64,000 bases of DNA from Maribellus maritimus (GCF_022267315.1 NZ_JAIKLE010000014.1:62001-126000), one strand, 5' to 3'. Shown: positions 54,784 through 63,994, counted from the first letter of the stretch. The notes: a model not told the origin generated them from the letters alone. Numbers and translations are program-made.

Positions 54784-56805
54784 CTAATTACAATACCTTT
54801 TTATAATATTATATGCTCCAATCAATCCCAATTCTCCTGCGCGGCTTAAGTCGAGTGCCCCGCCTTCCACATCATCAAGATAAATTTTTGTCAAACCGCG
54901 ATTAAAGTAGGCTTCCGCAAATTCAGGTTCTAGTTCTATTGCTCGATTCAAATCTTCAATCGCACTTTTGTATTCTTTCAGCCTCAGTTTTATATAAGCT
55001 CGATTGTAGTATCCAAAAAAGAATTTTGGATTAAGAAATAGTGTTACTTCGTAATCATCCATTATTTCTTTATAATCGATATTTGCATGGGGTTGCTGAC
55101 CGTCGTCAGTTGAAAAACGCTGTGTAATCGGGATGCTGAATTCACTTTCCGAACCCGAATTCGTTTCAATTTCATGCAACATTTTAAAACGACAGTTTGC
55201 CCTTGTAAAGTATGCGACACCACTTTTGTCATCCATTTTGATTGATTGATCTATATCAGCTAATGCATCGTTATAGTTTCTGGTCAGGCTATTGAAGATT
55301 CCACGGTTTAAATAGTTGTGGGCGTTTTTCTGTATTTCCAGGCGTGCGTTAAAATACAAAATAAAATTTTCAAATACATCCAAATATTCAGCTACCGGTT
55401 TGTTTGAGATTGTCAACAAAGGATTATAATTATTTTTTTCGTTTAAGTCTTCAATGGCCATGTTATAGTACTGAAAACGGTCATAATCAACATCATTTTT
55501 GTCGAAAGCAGAAATGATAAAAATTGGCTGCAAATCAATTACGATGTTTCTGTTCTGGATCCTGCCATCGTCAACTTCCTCTTCTTCTTCATCAGGTAAA
55601 TTTCGAGAGTCCTCAATAATCAGATTCATTCTTCTCCTTCTATTTCTATTTCTCTCATTGTTTTCCTTGTCGTCTTCCTGCTTGTTGTGATCAGTTGCAT
55701 TAGACGAAGTATTGTTTTTCTGCGATGTGTTTTTCGCAGGGGGAGCGCCAGAAGAATTGTTTTGCTGCGCTGTATTATTTTTTGCTGAAGTAGCAGAGGA
55801 ATTACTTTGTGAATTTCCAGACTGTTGTGTTTGTGCATTGGATGAATTTTGTCCCTGATTTTGATTCTGCTGGTTTTGTTGATTTTGCGCCAACTGTTCA
55901 GCATCCAAACGTCTGCTTTCCAAATCAAATTTAGGATCAAGTTGGGAGGCTATTTTGTAGTCGTTGGTATACCCCGGACGACCAAGAATCTCCCGAGCCA
56001 TTGCTCGGTTAAAATAGGCACTTGCCATTTCCGGGTTAAGCTGGAGTGCCATGTCGTAATCCATAATTGCACCGGCGTAATCCTCCAGTTTATGTTTTAC
56101 AATTCCCCGGTTGTTAAAAGCCAGTGCATTTTTCGGATCCAGCCTGATGCTCTGGTCATAGTCGCGCAAAGCCGAAGCAAAATCATCCTGTTCAAAACGA
56201 GCCAGACCACGGTTTAAATAAGCTGCCGCGTAATGAGGCCGGATGACAATAACCTGGTTCAAATCGCGAACGGCTCCGTTAATGTCACCTTGCACAATTT
56301 TTGCATTGCTTCGGTTCATCAAAGCATATGTCGATTTTGGATTGATTTCCAGCGCTTTGTTATAGTCCTCAATGGCTCCTTCCATATTTTTCTGAGCCAG
56401 TTTTGCAATTCCCCGGTTATTGTATATTGATTCGTTGTCAGGGTCAAACTCCAGTGCTTTATTATAATCACTAATGGCTTCGTCGTATTCCTTCAGGTTG
56501 TGGTAGGCCATGCCACGGTTGGTATAGGCCCGAGGGTAAAAAGGTTTTATTTCCAGCGCTTTATTATAATCTTGTATCGCCCCGCGATAGTCTTCAAGCT
56601 GATGTTTTGCCACCCCCCTGTAAAAATAGGCCTCAGGAAGATAGGGTTTAAATTTTATTACAATGTTAAAATATTCGATGGCTCCTGTATAATTTCCAAT
56701 CTGAATACGGGTTTGCCCAACGGTCATATAATGGTTCAGATTAACCTGCGCCTGCGATTGAGCTATCAGGAGTCCCAGAAAGAGTATAGCTAATATTCGT
56801 TTCAT
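54784..56805 (-). CDS. Exported tetratricopeptide-repeat protein with Q/N-rich linker
   Basis: 673 residues. A signal peptide (ILAILFLGLLIAQSQAQ) is followed by about nine TPR units (for example AYFYRGVAKHQLEDYRGAIQ), then a linker of about 100 residues dominated by Gln, Asn and Ser and ending in an acidic then arginine-rich patch (ENNERNRNRRRRMN). Two or three more TPRs end the protein. It is probably a periplasmic scaffold. The ATG at 56805 opens on the signal peptide; the frame runs 87 codons further upstream without a plausible start. A minus -7 element TATTTTTG lies at 56831-56824. Confidence 0.85.
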   Translation of the reverse strand: MKRILAILFLGLLIAQSQAQVNLNHYMTVGQTRIQIGNYTGAIEYFNIVIKFKPYLPEAYFYRGVAKHQLEDYRGAIQDYNKALEIKPFYPRAYTNRGMAYHNLKEYDEAISDYNKALEFDPDNESIYNNRGIAKLAQKNMEGAIEDYNKALEINPKSTYALMNRSNAKIVQGDINGAVRDLNQVIVIRPHYAAAYLNRGLARFEQDDFASALRDYDQSIRLDPKNALAFNNRGIVKHKLEDYAGAIMDYDMALQLNPEMASAYFNRAMAREILGRPGYTNDYKIASQLDPKFDLESRRLDAEQLAQNQQNQQNQNQGQNSSNAQTQQSGNSQSNSSATSAKNNTAQQNNSSGAPPAKNTSQKNNTSSNATDHNKQEDDKENNERNRNRRRRMNLIIEDSRNLPDEEEEEVDDGRIQNRNIVIDLQPIFIISAFDKNDVDYDRFQYYNMAIEDLNEKNNYNPLLTISNKPVAEYLDVFENFILYFNARLEIQKNAHNYLNRGIFNSLTRNYNDALADIDQSIKMDDKSGVAYFTRANCRFKMLHEIETNSGSESEFSIPITQRFSTDDGQQPHANIDYKEIMDDYEVTLFLNPKFFFGYYNRAYIKLRLKEYKSAIEDLNRAIELEPEFAEAYFNRGLTKIYLDDVEGGALDLSRAGELGLIGAYNIIKRYCN

Positions 56806-56897
56806 TCTTTTATTGTAAGGAAACAAAAATAATATTTTACAAACAGAGCTAAAGGTTTGATTAATTTTATTTAACTTTTTCGGCAAAAGATGATAAA

Positions 56898-57470
56898 ATG
56901 TGTAAAAGATGTGAATGGGGAACAAAAAATGAGTTGATGATTCAGTATCACGATACTGAGTGGGGGGTACCTCTGCACGATGATGAAAAATTGTTTGAGT
57001 TTCTGGTTTTGGAAGGTTTTCAAGCTGGCTTAAGTTGGCAAATTGTTCTAAATAAAAGAGAAGCATTTAGAAAAGCATTTGATAACTTCAATCCAGATAT
57101 AATAGCTAATTATAATCAGGACAAAATAGATGAACTGCTTCAGGATAGTTCTATAATTAGAAATAAACTTAAAATTAATGGGTGTGTAAATAATGCAAAA
57201 TGCTTTCTTGATGTACAAAAGGAATTCGGCAGTTTTGATAAATATATCTGGGGATTTGTAAACAATAAACCGATAGTAAATAGATTAAAAACTATCAGGG
57301 ATATGCCAACTACAACACCTCTTTCAGATGAGATATCTAAAGATTTAAAGAAAAGAGGTTTTAAGTTTGTAGGCAGTACTGTTATTTATTCTCATCTGCA
57401 GGCTACGGGAGTTATCAACGACCATTTAATCACTTGCTATAGATATAAAGAGATATTGGATTTGTTTTAA
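56898..57470 (+). CDS. tag: DNA-3-methyladenine glycosylase I
   Basis: 190 residues. The zinc-snap ligands are visible: Cys5 in KRCEWG, His18 in YHDTEWG, and a C-terminal His and Cys four residues apart in DHLITC. The central block EGFQAGLSWQIVLNKREAFRKAF is diagnostic. The enzyme excises 3-methyladenine from alkylated DNA. It stands alone; a degenerate copy of its 3' end follows immediately. Confidence 0.95.
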   Translation: MCKRCEWGTKNELMIQYHDTEWGVPLHDDEKLFEFLVLEGFQAGLSWQIVLNKREAFRKAFDNFNPDIIANYNQDKIDELLQDSSIIRNKLKINGCVNNAKCFLDVQKEFGSFDKYIWGFVNNKPIVNRLKTIRDMPTTTPLSDEISKDLKKRGFKFVGSTVIYSHLQATGVINDHLITCYRYKEILDLF

Positions 57471-57473
57471 ATA

Positions 57474-57578
57474 ACTGTTGCTGTAATAATAAAATATGCT
57501 TATATACAGGCGACTGGAATGGTAAATGACCGTTTGATGTTTTGTTTTCGCTATGATGAGATTAATTTTATGAGTTAA
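57474..57578 (+). pseudogene. 3' remnant of a second tag gene
   Basis: Reading in one frame from about 57483 to the TAA at 57576, the sequence gives YAYIQATGMVNDRLMFCFRY, which aligns with SHLQATGVINDHLITCYRY at the end of tag just upstream. Only about 30 codons remain, with no start. The zinc-ligand His is Arg here while the Cys is kept. It is probably what was left of a resident tag after recombination with, or insertion of, the intact copy. Confidence 0.65.
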
Positions 57579-57697
57579 TATTCTACCAAACAAGAATAGA
57601 ATAGAGGCTTCCCTTACACTTTGGTTATAATTTCAATGTGTTAGTAGTCAGTTTTGTTATGTTTTTATTCGCAGTTAGGATTTCGTTGCCAGATTTG

Positions 57698-58447
57698 CTA
57701 TTCTCCCCAAACAACCTGCGTTTCTGTATATGAATTACATTCAATATTATAATACCAGTTGTCGTCATCGGCATCACTGTCAAACAAATAAGCATGCAAT
57801 TGTATCGTTAAAACATCTCCTGTATACGGAGTGCTTATCCAGCCTTCTGTATCTATACCTATCACAAAAGCATTTGATTCTGAAGTAAGTTCAGCACCAC
57901 TAAAAACAATATTCCCGGCTTGATTTAACAGATTCACCTTGTACATGTTTGCACGGCTGACAGTCTCCCAGGAAAGATAAATGTAGTAATTTGTGTTGTC
58001 ATAACTAACGGAATCAATTTTTGGGAAATCGATAATACCGGCATCAAACATATCGGTAACAGTAAATGTTTTATTATTGTCATATGAACCAGTAAATTGA
58101 TAAGTTCCGGCCGCCATTATTGAAGTGGAAAATTCGTCTTCCTTCGGCTCTCTTATATAGGTTGTCAGGTATTCATATGGGGCGAGTTCAACGCTTTCCC
58201 CATTTGGTGTTTCAACCGTTGCAGATTCAATAGACGAGTTTGCAACTAAGTGATAATAAGGTGCGTAAAGTATTTCGTCGCCGGCTTTCTTTTTCTGTAT
58301 AAAAATGTCACCATAACCTTCAAAAGTTTCCTCGCCTTCATTAAACTCATCTTTGCAAGAAAAAAGAACAATCCCAAGCAAAAGCAGAAAAACAATTCCG
58401 GCAGACCACATTTTTCTATTAAACATATAATGAAATTTTTCCATCAT
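57698..58447 (-). CDS. Hypothetical lipoprotein
   Basis: 249 residues of no family I recognise. An N-terminal hydrophobic stretch ends in LLLGIVLFSCKDEF, a likely lipobox with Cys near residue 31. The rest is acidic and beta-rich (VETPNGESVELAPYEYLTTY, GTYQFTGSYDNNKTFTVTD, YIYLSWETVSRANMYKVNLL), the last stretch resembling a fibronectin type III-like strand pattern. The codon and base composition is like the neighbours. Two in-frame ATGs at the start give the same product within one residue. Confidence 0.65.
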   Translation of the reverse strand: MMEKFHYMFNRKMWSAGIVFLLLLGIVLFSCKDEFNEGEETFEGYGDIFIQKKKAGDEILYAPYYHLVANSSIESATVETPNGESVELAPYEYLTTYIREPKEDEFSTSIMAAGTYQFTGSYDNNKTFTVTDMFDAGIIDFPKIDSVSYDNTNYYIYLSWETVSRANMYKVNLLNQAGNIVFSGAELTSESNAFVIGIDTEGWISTPYTGDVLTIQLHAYLFDSDADDDNWYYNIECNSYTETQVVWGE

Positions 58448-58743
58448 GATTTTGTTTTATGGTATTTTGATACAAATATGTAAATAAAACTCACTTATTT
58501 CAAAATAAAAACCATTGAGAAATCACTAATATTCAAAAACTATTGTTTTAACCCATTTGGTGATTTTTTATGTAAACGGTATCTGTTTTAATATTACATT
58601 TTCAGAGTTTATTTGTATAAGATAATGATTGCAAACTATTGTGTTTCGCATTATATGTAAACATGCAACTATTTATATGATCCCTTTAAACATTGAGCTT
58701 GAATCCATGTTTAAAATTCAGAATGTTTCTAAAAGGTAAAGTT
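58448..58743. other. Intergenic region
   Basis: About 300 AT-rich bases between two divergent genes, without coding frames, tRNA or strong hairpins that I can see. The promoter of the C1 peptidase gene lies just downstream at 58744-58773. Confidence 0.5.
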
Positions 58744-58773
58744 TTTGTTAAGAGATTTTATTTATTAATTTTG
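58744..58773 (+). promoter_or_regulatory. Promoter of the C1 peptidase gene
   Basis: TTTG at 58744-58747, an 18-base spacer and TAATTTTG at 58766-58773 match the Bacteroidota consensus. The start near 58780 leaves a leader of about 35 bases, with TTTAGGAGATAAG as a good ribosome-binding site. Confidence 0.7.
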
Positions 58774-58814
58774 ACAGCGATTCAAATTAAAGCATTAATA
58801 GTTTAGGAGATAAG

Positions 58815-60026
58815 ATGAGGTTGAAATTACTTTTTGCTGTTGTATTTACAGCTCTTGTGGCAAACACTCTGTTTGCAGGAAATGAAATAAAAAAGAACAA
58901 AAGGGAGCCAGGTTATGAGTTTAAGGATGAAGTCCTTTTGCCTGCTACACCTGTGAAAGATCAGTATCGTTCCGGTACCTGCTGGTCGTTTTCTGCGCTT
59001 TCGTTTCTCGAGTCGGAAATGCTACGTTTGGGCAAGCCCGAAGTTGATCTTTCTGAAATGTTTGTGGTATGGCATGCCTATTCAGAGAAGGCAAAAAAAC
59101 ACGTACGTTTGCATGGAAATTTGAATTTTTCTGCCGGTGGTGCATTTCACGATGTTACCAATATGATACGTGAATTTGGTATCGTTCCTGAATCGGTTTA
59201 CGATGGCTTGGAATATGGTGAGGAAAAGCATGTTCACGGAGAAATGGATAGAGTATTAAGAGAAAGTGTTGATGCGGTTGTTGAAAATAAGAACAGAAAA
59301 TTGAGCACTGTATGGCACGAAACCATTGACCAAACACTAAATTCATACCTTGGTGAGCTTCCCGAGAGTTTTGATTATAAAGGAAAAGCATATAATCCAA
59401 GAAGTTTTGCTTCCGATTATATTGGTTTAAATATGGATGACTATGTTGAGATTTCCTCATACACGCATCACCCGTTTTATTCAAAATTTATTTTGGAAGT
59501 GCCTGATAACTGGTCGTGGGATAAAGTTTATAATGTGCCGTTAAAAGATTTGGAGGAGATTATAGATTATTCACTAAACAACGGTTTTACAGTTGCCTGG
59601 GCTGCCGATGTTAGCGAGAAAGGTTTTGCTACCAGCAACAAGGGAGTCGCCGTTTTGCCTGCTGCGCCATCTGAGGATATGAGTGATGCAGAGATTGCTC
59701 GTTGGGAGGCACTTTCTGAAAGAGAAAAGGAAAAGGAGTTATACGAACTAAAAAATCCGGTTCCGGAAATGGATGTTACCCAGGAAATGCGGCAGTTAGC
59801 ATTTGATAACTATCAGACTACTGATGATCATGGGATGCACATTGTAGGAATATCAAAAAATCAGGAAGGAAAAGTATTCTACAAAGTAAAGAACTCATGG
59901 GGCGATTATAATAAGTACCAGGGATATTTTTATGCATCAAAACCTTATGTAAATTATAAAACCATGTGTATTATGGTTCATAAAGATGCTATTCCCAAAA
60001 AAATAAGAGAAAAATTGGAGCTTTAA
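58815..60026 (+). CDS. C1 family cysteine peptidase (bleomycin hydrolase/aminopeptidase C-like), exported
   Basis: 403 residues with a signal peptide (ALVANTLFAG). QYRSGTCWSFSALSFLESE gives Cys56, DDHGMHIVGI the catalytic His and KVKNSWGDY the Asn, the order and spacing of the PepC/bleomycin hydrolase branch of papain-like enzymes. E. coli-type and eukaryotic members are cytosolic; an exported form is common in Bacteroidota. A terminator follows directly. Confidence 0.92.
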   Translation: MRLKLLFAVVFTALVANTLFAGNEIKKNKREPGYEFKDEVLLPATPVKDQYRSGTCWSFSALSFLESEMLRLGKPEVDLSEMFVVWHAYSEKAKKHVRLHGNLNFSAGGAFHDVTNMIREFGIVPESVYDGLEYGEEKHVHGEMDRVLRESVDAVVENKNRKLSTVWHETIDQTLNSYLGELPESFDYKGKAYNPRSFASDYIGLNMDDYVEISSYTHHPFYSKFILEVPDNWSWDKVYNVPLKDLEEIIDYSLNNGFTVAWAADVSEKGFATSNKGVAVLPAAPSEDMSDAEIARWEALSEREKEKELYELKNPVPEMDVTQEMRQLAFDNYQTTDDHGMHIVGISKNQEGKVFYKVKNSWGDYNKYQGYFYASKPYVNYKTMCIMVHKDAIPKKIREKLEL

Positions 60027-60033
60027 ATAACAG

Positions 60034-60062
60034 CCCTTCAGATTTGTCTGAAGGGTTTTTTT
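60034..60062 (+). terminator. Intrinsic terminator of the C1 peptidase gene
   Basis: CCCTTCAGA/TCTGAAGGG, a perfect nine-base stem around TTTG, followed by seven Ts. The T-run leads directly into TATCTTTG (60062-60069), a perfect -7 element for the next gene. Confidence 0.88.
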
Positions 60063-60088
60063 ATCTTTGAAAATTCAAACGATAAAAC

Positions 60089-60985
60089 ATGAAGTTTCGG
60101 CTTTTATTTTTCACTTTTTTATTTTCATTTTTTTATACGAACGCTCAGGATGACTGGGGATGGTGGAACGAACTCCACGGCTGGGAGTCGGGTGATCCGG
60201 GGTGGCGAAACTGGATTAAGATTACTCCCGGTTATATGGGACCAAATGCGCTACCGGTTCCCGAAGTTAAGCGAGGATTAATCACGGAGAAAACCGAATT
60301 TCAGGTTACAACCTCAAATCACTTTCATTCAGGAGATCCCACTCAGGATATTTCCGCAAAACTTTTTCTTCCGTTTGCAAAAAATAGAATTGCTGTAGAA
60401 ATGTGGGGAGTATTGTTTGAGCATTTTGCTTTTTCGGAGGAAATTAGAAACGAGCGAATTGCCCGAAACAAAGATGGAACGGGAGTTGCGATTGGAGATT
60501 TTTATTTCAGTACTCTGATTCAGATTTCAAAAGACAGAAAATTTCCCAATACTTTGCTTCGGTTTGCCACAAAAACAGCTTCGGGAAACCAGTTGGAGTC
60601 TGCACGTTACACCGATAGCCCCGGTTATTTTTTCGATTTGAGTTTTTCAAAGGATTTTGGACAAAAAGAGGCCACTTTATTTCGTCCATTTGGATTAATA
60701 GGTTTTTATTCCTGGCAAACCAACGACGAACTCAACCTTCAAAACGACGCGCTGTTATATGCTTTAGGAGGTGAAATTATAAAAAATACATGGGTGTTTT
60801 CAGGTTCATTTTCGGGGTACTCCGGCTATAAAAATGAGCGTGACCGACCGCTGCATATGAATTTTGAAATGCGTAAAGATTTTGAGAACAGAGCAGTCAG
60901 GCTTAAATATCAACATGGCTTACACGACTGGAAATATAAGACGTTGCGTGTTTCTTTCATATGGAAGTTTAAAGGCATAAATTAA
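60089..60985 (+). CDS. Hypothetical outer-membrane beta-barrel protein
   Basis: 298 residues with a signal peptide (FFYTNAQ). The mature part begins DDWGWWNELHGWESG and then consists of alternating hydrophobic and polar strands rich in aromatic residues, ending LRVSFIWKFKGIN, so a barrel of about 10-12 strands is likely. I do not recognise a named family. TATCTTTG at 60062-60069 gives a -7 element 20 bases before the ATG; no -33 element at the usual spacing. Confidence 0.6.
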   Translation: MKFRLLFFTFLFSFFYTNAQDDWGWWNELHGWESGDPGWRNWIKITPGYMGPNALPVPEVKRGLITEKTEFQVTTSNHFHSGDPTQDISAKLFLPFAKNRIAVEMWGVLFEHFAFSEEIRNERIARNKDGTGVAIGDFYFSTLIQISKDRKFPNTLLRFATKTASGNQLESARYTDSPGYFFDLSFSKDFGQKEATLFRPFGLIGFYSWQTNDELNLQNDALLYALGGEIIKNTWVFSGSFSGYSGYKNERDRPLHMNFEMRKDFENRAVRLKYQHGLHDWKYKTLRVSFIWKFKGIN

Positions 60986-61057
60986 ATCATATAAAAATTA
61001 ATTTGGAATACTAATTTTGCACTTTATTTATCGTTAGTTGCTTTTGTATTCAAAAAA

Positions 61058-61351
61058 ATGAGCTATTATTTTGTTGCCAACATAAAAATTCGAGACTCCC
61101 GGGAATATCAAAAATATATTGATAAAGCTGGAGAGATATTTAAAAAGTTTAATGGTGAATATTTATCTGTCGAGAATGAACCACAACTTCTGGAAGGAGA
61201 ATGGGATTATACACGCCTTGTGCTTATTCAATTTAAAACCAAAGAAGATTTTGATGAATGGTATAACTCCGATGATTATCAAAAAATATTGAAGTACAGG
61301 TTAAAAGCAGCAAAATGCGACACCTTGTTAATAAAAGGAATAAAAAGCTAA
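61058..61351 (+). CDS. DUF1330 family protein
   Basis: 97 residues, the full family length. YYFVANIKIRDSREYQKYIDKAGEIFKKF and LVLIQFKTKEDFDEWYNSDDYQKI match the dimeric ferredoxin-like DUF1330 fold, a small cytosolic protein of unknown function. TAATTTTG at 61012-61019 is a perfect -7 element upstream. It is followed by a glycosyltransferase 57 bases downstream. Confidence 0.85.
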   Translation: MSYYFVANIKIRDSREYQKYIDKAGEIFKKFNGEYLSVENEPQLLEGEWDYTRLVLIQFKTKEDFDEWYNSDDYQKILKYRLKAAKCDTLLIKGIKS

Positions 61352-61408
61352 ATTCGCTAATTGTAAACAGAAACAGAAAACGAAATTCAGAGAATTAAAG
61401 ACAAAAAC

Positions 61409-62350
61409 ATGAAAAAACTTTCGCTGGTTATTTGTGTATATAATGAAGAACCAAGTATTTACCCCCTTTCAGAACAAATAAAAGAAGGATTAGATGGAAT
61501 TGATTTTGAAGCTATTTTTGTTGACGATGGTTCAAGCGACAATACAGTTGCTGAAATCAAAAAAATAAACGATGAGCGTTTTATCCTTGTTGAGCTAAAA
61601 AAGAATTACGGCCAAAGCTCAGCATTACAGGCAGGAATAGACCAGGCGGAAGGAGAATATATCGCGTTGATTGATGGTGATTTACAAAACGATCCGGCCG
61701 ATGTGCCAATGATGCTCAAAATGATTGAGGATGAAGAGTGGGATATGGTTGCCGGCATTCGTGCTAACCGGCAGGACGGAATGTTCCTTCGTAAAATACC
61801 TTCAAAGATTGCCAATTATATGATTCGGAAATCCACTGGAATCCATATGAAGGATTTAGGCTGTACGCTTAAAATTTTCACAAAAGAAACCATAAAAAGT
61901 ATTCATATTTATGGGGAATTACATCGTTATATTCCGGCTTTGATTGCACTTGAAGGAGCCACTCACCTTACACAGGTAGATGTAAACCACAGACCTCGTG
62001 AATTTGGAAGTTCTAAATATAATCTGGGGCGGACTACACGGGTAATGAGCGATTTGATATTAATGGTATTTTTTAAAAAATACTTGCAACGCCCGATGCA
62101 TTTTTTCGGAACTATCGGTATTGTTACGCTTGGAATCGGTGTGTTGATTAATATTTACATGCTAATTCTGAAGATTTTGGGAAACGATATATGGGGGAAA
62201 CCCCTGTTATTATTGGGTATTTTGCTTGTAATGGGAGGGATTCAATTTATTACTATTGGAATAATTGCCGAGTTACAAATGCGTACATATTTTGAATCGC
62301 AGCATAAAAAACCATATCGGGTAAAAAAAGTGGGATCAACAAAGGCATAA
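61409..62350 (+). CDS. GT2 family glycosyltransferase, GtrB/DPM1-like
   Basis: 313 residues. SLVICVYNEEPSIYPL opens the GT-A domain, FVDDGSSDNTV binds the nucleotide sugar, and DGDLQNDPADVP is the metal-binding motif region. Two C-terminal membrane helices (FGTIGIVTLGIGVLINIYML and LLLLGILLVMGGIQFITIGI) match the GtrB/ArnC type that transfers a sugar to polyprenyl phosphate at the inner membrane. No flippase or acceptor enzyme lies beside it. Confidence 0.9.
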   Translation: MKKLSLVICVYNEEPSIYPLSEQIKEGLDGIDFEAIFVDDGSSDNTVAEIKKINDERFILVELKKNYGQSSALQAGIDQAEGEYIALIDGDLQNDPADVPMMLKMIEDEEWDMVAGIRANRQDGMFLRKIPSKIANYMIRKSTGIHMKDLGCTLKIFTKETIKSIHIYGELHRYIPALIALEGATHLTQVDVNHRPREFGSSKYNLGRTTRVMSDLILMVFFKKYLQRPMHFFGTIGIVTLGIGVLINIYMLILKILGNDIWGKPLLLLGILLVMGGIQFITIGIIAELQMRTYFESQHKKPYRVKKVGSTKA

Positions 62351-62524
62351 AAAATCAGCTAAAATTCATCTGAAATTTTAAAAACAGAAGATTACCAAGC
62401 TTTTTTTTTGAGGTGAGAATAGGTTAAAGAACATATTCTTTCTTTAAGAAAATGATTGGTTTTTAAACTTTTGATAGAATAATTAGTCTAAATTTGTTGT
62501 AGTTGTTCACCAAAAAAATAGGCC

Positions 62525-63217
62525 ATGAGAATTGTTAACTTTTTTTCTTTCACATGTATCTTCTTTTTTATTTTGGTATTTGGTTCAAAAGCACAAGATA
62601 AAGTTATCCATGGAACTGTTACTACTTTTGATAGCATTCGGCTGGCAAAAGTGGATGTAAAAGTAAAAAGTACAGGGCAAATTGTTTTAACCGACAGTTT
62701 AGGGAGTTTTACCGTACAGTGTGATAATGAAGATGTTCTAATCGTTAGTGCAAATGGATTTTACAAGCAACGAGTTAAATTGGAACCCAAAATAAAATTT
62801 GCTGCAGTAAATCTAAATTTAAAGCCAGGAATCAAAAGCAGGGAACATGCCATTGGTTATGGACATGTAAGGGATGTCGATAAACTTAATGCATTGTCAA
62901 ATCTCAATGACGATGACATAGACTTTTCGAAATATGCAGATATCTATGAAATTTTGCAAGGTCGTTTTTCAGGTGTACGTGTTGTAAACGGGGAGGTAAT
63001 CGTGAGAGGAAAAAATACATTTGATCACTTTAATAATGCAGCACTCATCGTAGTTGATGGAATCCAGCGGGACATAACTGCTCTAAGTAATATACCAACC
63101 GATCAGGTAAAAAGTATTGATGTTTTAAAGGATGGAAGTTCAGCTATTTATGGAGTTCAAGGTGCAAATGGTGTTGTCGTTATTCGAACTAAAAGTGGAA
63201 GTGACGAGAATAAGTAA
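62525..63217 (+). CDS. Stand-alone carboxypeptidase-regulatory-like plus TonB-plug protein (copy 1)
   Basis: 230 residues. A signal peptide (LVFGSKAQ) is followed by a SusC-type beta-sandwich (VIHGTVTTFDSIRLAKVDVKV ... LTDSLGSFTV) and then a TonB receptor plug: GRFSGVRVVNGEVIVRG and SIDVLKDGSSAIYGVQGANG. The C-terminus ends there, so no 22-strand barrel follows; only 96 bases separate it from the next copy. It is therefore not a receptor. TAAATTTG at 62489-62496 is a -7 element. A periplasmic binding or TonB-interacting role is possible but unproven. Confidence 0.8.
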   Translation: MRIVNFFSFTCIFFFILVFGSKAQDKVIHGTVTTFDSIRLAKVDVKVKSTGQIVLTDSLGSFTVQCDNEDVLIVSANGFYKQRVKLEPKIKFAAVNLNLKPGIKSREHAIGYGHVRDVDKLNALSNLNDDDIDFSKYADIYEILQGRFSGVRVVNGEVIVRGKNTFDHFNNAALIVVDGIQRDITALSNIPTDQVKSIDVLKDGSSAIYGVQGANGVVVIRTKSGSDENK

Positions 63218-63313
63218 AGGATAACTAGCACGGAATTTGTTGATCGCTTCCTGTATATTCTTTTTTCAAATTTAGTTTTGAGCAGTGAGTTTAAAAATTT
63301 TAAAACAGAAACC

Positions 63314-63994
63314 ATGAATCTAAAAATCTATTATTCGTTACTATTTGCAGTAGCTTTTTTGTTATCGTTGAACTTGCAGGCACAGGATCGAATTATTCAC
63401 GGATTGGTAACTACTTTTGACAGTATAATGGTAAGCGGTGCAAGTGTTAAAGTAAAAAGTAGCAAACAGGAGGTTTTTACAGATAGCCTCGGAAATTTTT
63501 CTGTTGGTGTTGCTAACAACGATGTTCTTGTTATTAGTGCAAAAGGATTTTATAATCAAAGAGTAAAGCTGGACGAGAAATCGAAGCTTGCAGCCATTAA
63601 TTTGAAACTCAAACCTGGTACAAAGGCTAAAGAGTACGCAATCGGATATGGCTATGTAAGTGATGAAGAAAAGCTGAATGCTTTGTCTTCGCTCGATCGA
63701 AATGATATGGATTTCTCACAGTATAGTAACATTTTTGAAATTATTCGCGGGCGTTTTACTGGTGTTCAGGTGGTAAACGGAGAAATTCAAATAAGAGGAG
63801 TGAATTCAATCAATTCCAGTACAGCAGCTTTAATTGTTCTTGATGGTGTGACAGTAGATTCAAGTGTATTAAATTCAATACCAACTACACAGGTAAAAAG
63901 TATAAATGTGATTAAAGACGGAAGCGCAGCAATTTATGGTGCACGCGGCGCAAACGGAGTCGTAATTATTGAAACCAGAAGAGGAGACGAGTAA
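63314..63994 (+). CDS. Stand-alone carboxypeptidase-regulatory-like plus TonB-plug protein (copy 2)
   Basis: 226 residues; a tandem paralogue of the previous gene with more than half of residues identical by eye. The signal peptide ends NLQAQ. The beta-sandwich (IIHGLVTTFDSIMVSGASVKV) and plug (GRFTGVQVVNGEIQIRG, KSINVIKDGSAAIYGARGAN) are both complete, and a stop codon ends the gene six bases before the end of the window. TAGTTTTG at 63273-63280 is a perfect -7 element of its own. The ATG at 63314 is chosen over one at 63278 that overlaps the -7 element. Confidence 0.8.
   Translation: MNLKIYYSLLFAVAFLLSLNLQAQDRIIHGLVTTFDSIMVSGASVKVKSSKQEVFTDSLGNFSVGVANNDVLVISAKGFYNQRVKLDEKSKLAAINLKLKPGTKAKEYAIGYGYVSDEEKLNALSSLDRNDMDFSQYSNIFEIIRGRFTGVQVVNGEIQIRGVNSINSSTAALIVLDGVTVDSSVLNSIPTTQVKSINVIKDGSAAIYGARGANGVVIIETRRGDE

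Noticed and set aside
56806-57066. 87-codon extension of the TPR protein
   Set aside because: The extension has no family similarity and precedes a typical signal peptide; the -7 element at 56824-56831 also lies inside it.
62525-63994. Two SusC-type receptors cut short by sequencing errors
   Set aside because: Each ends in a normal stop right after the plug, and only 96 bases separate the first stop from the next start, too little for a barrel.
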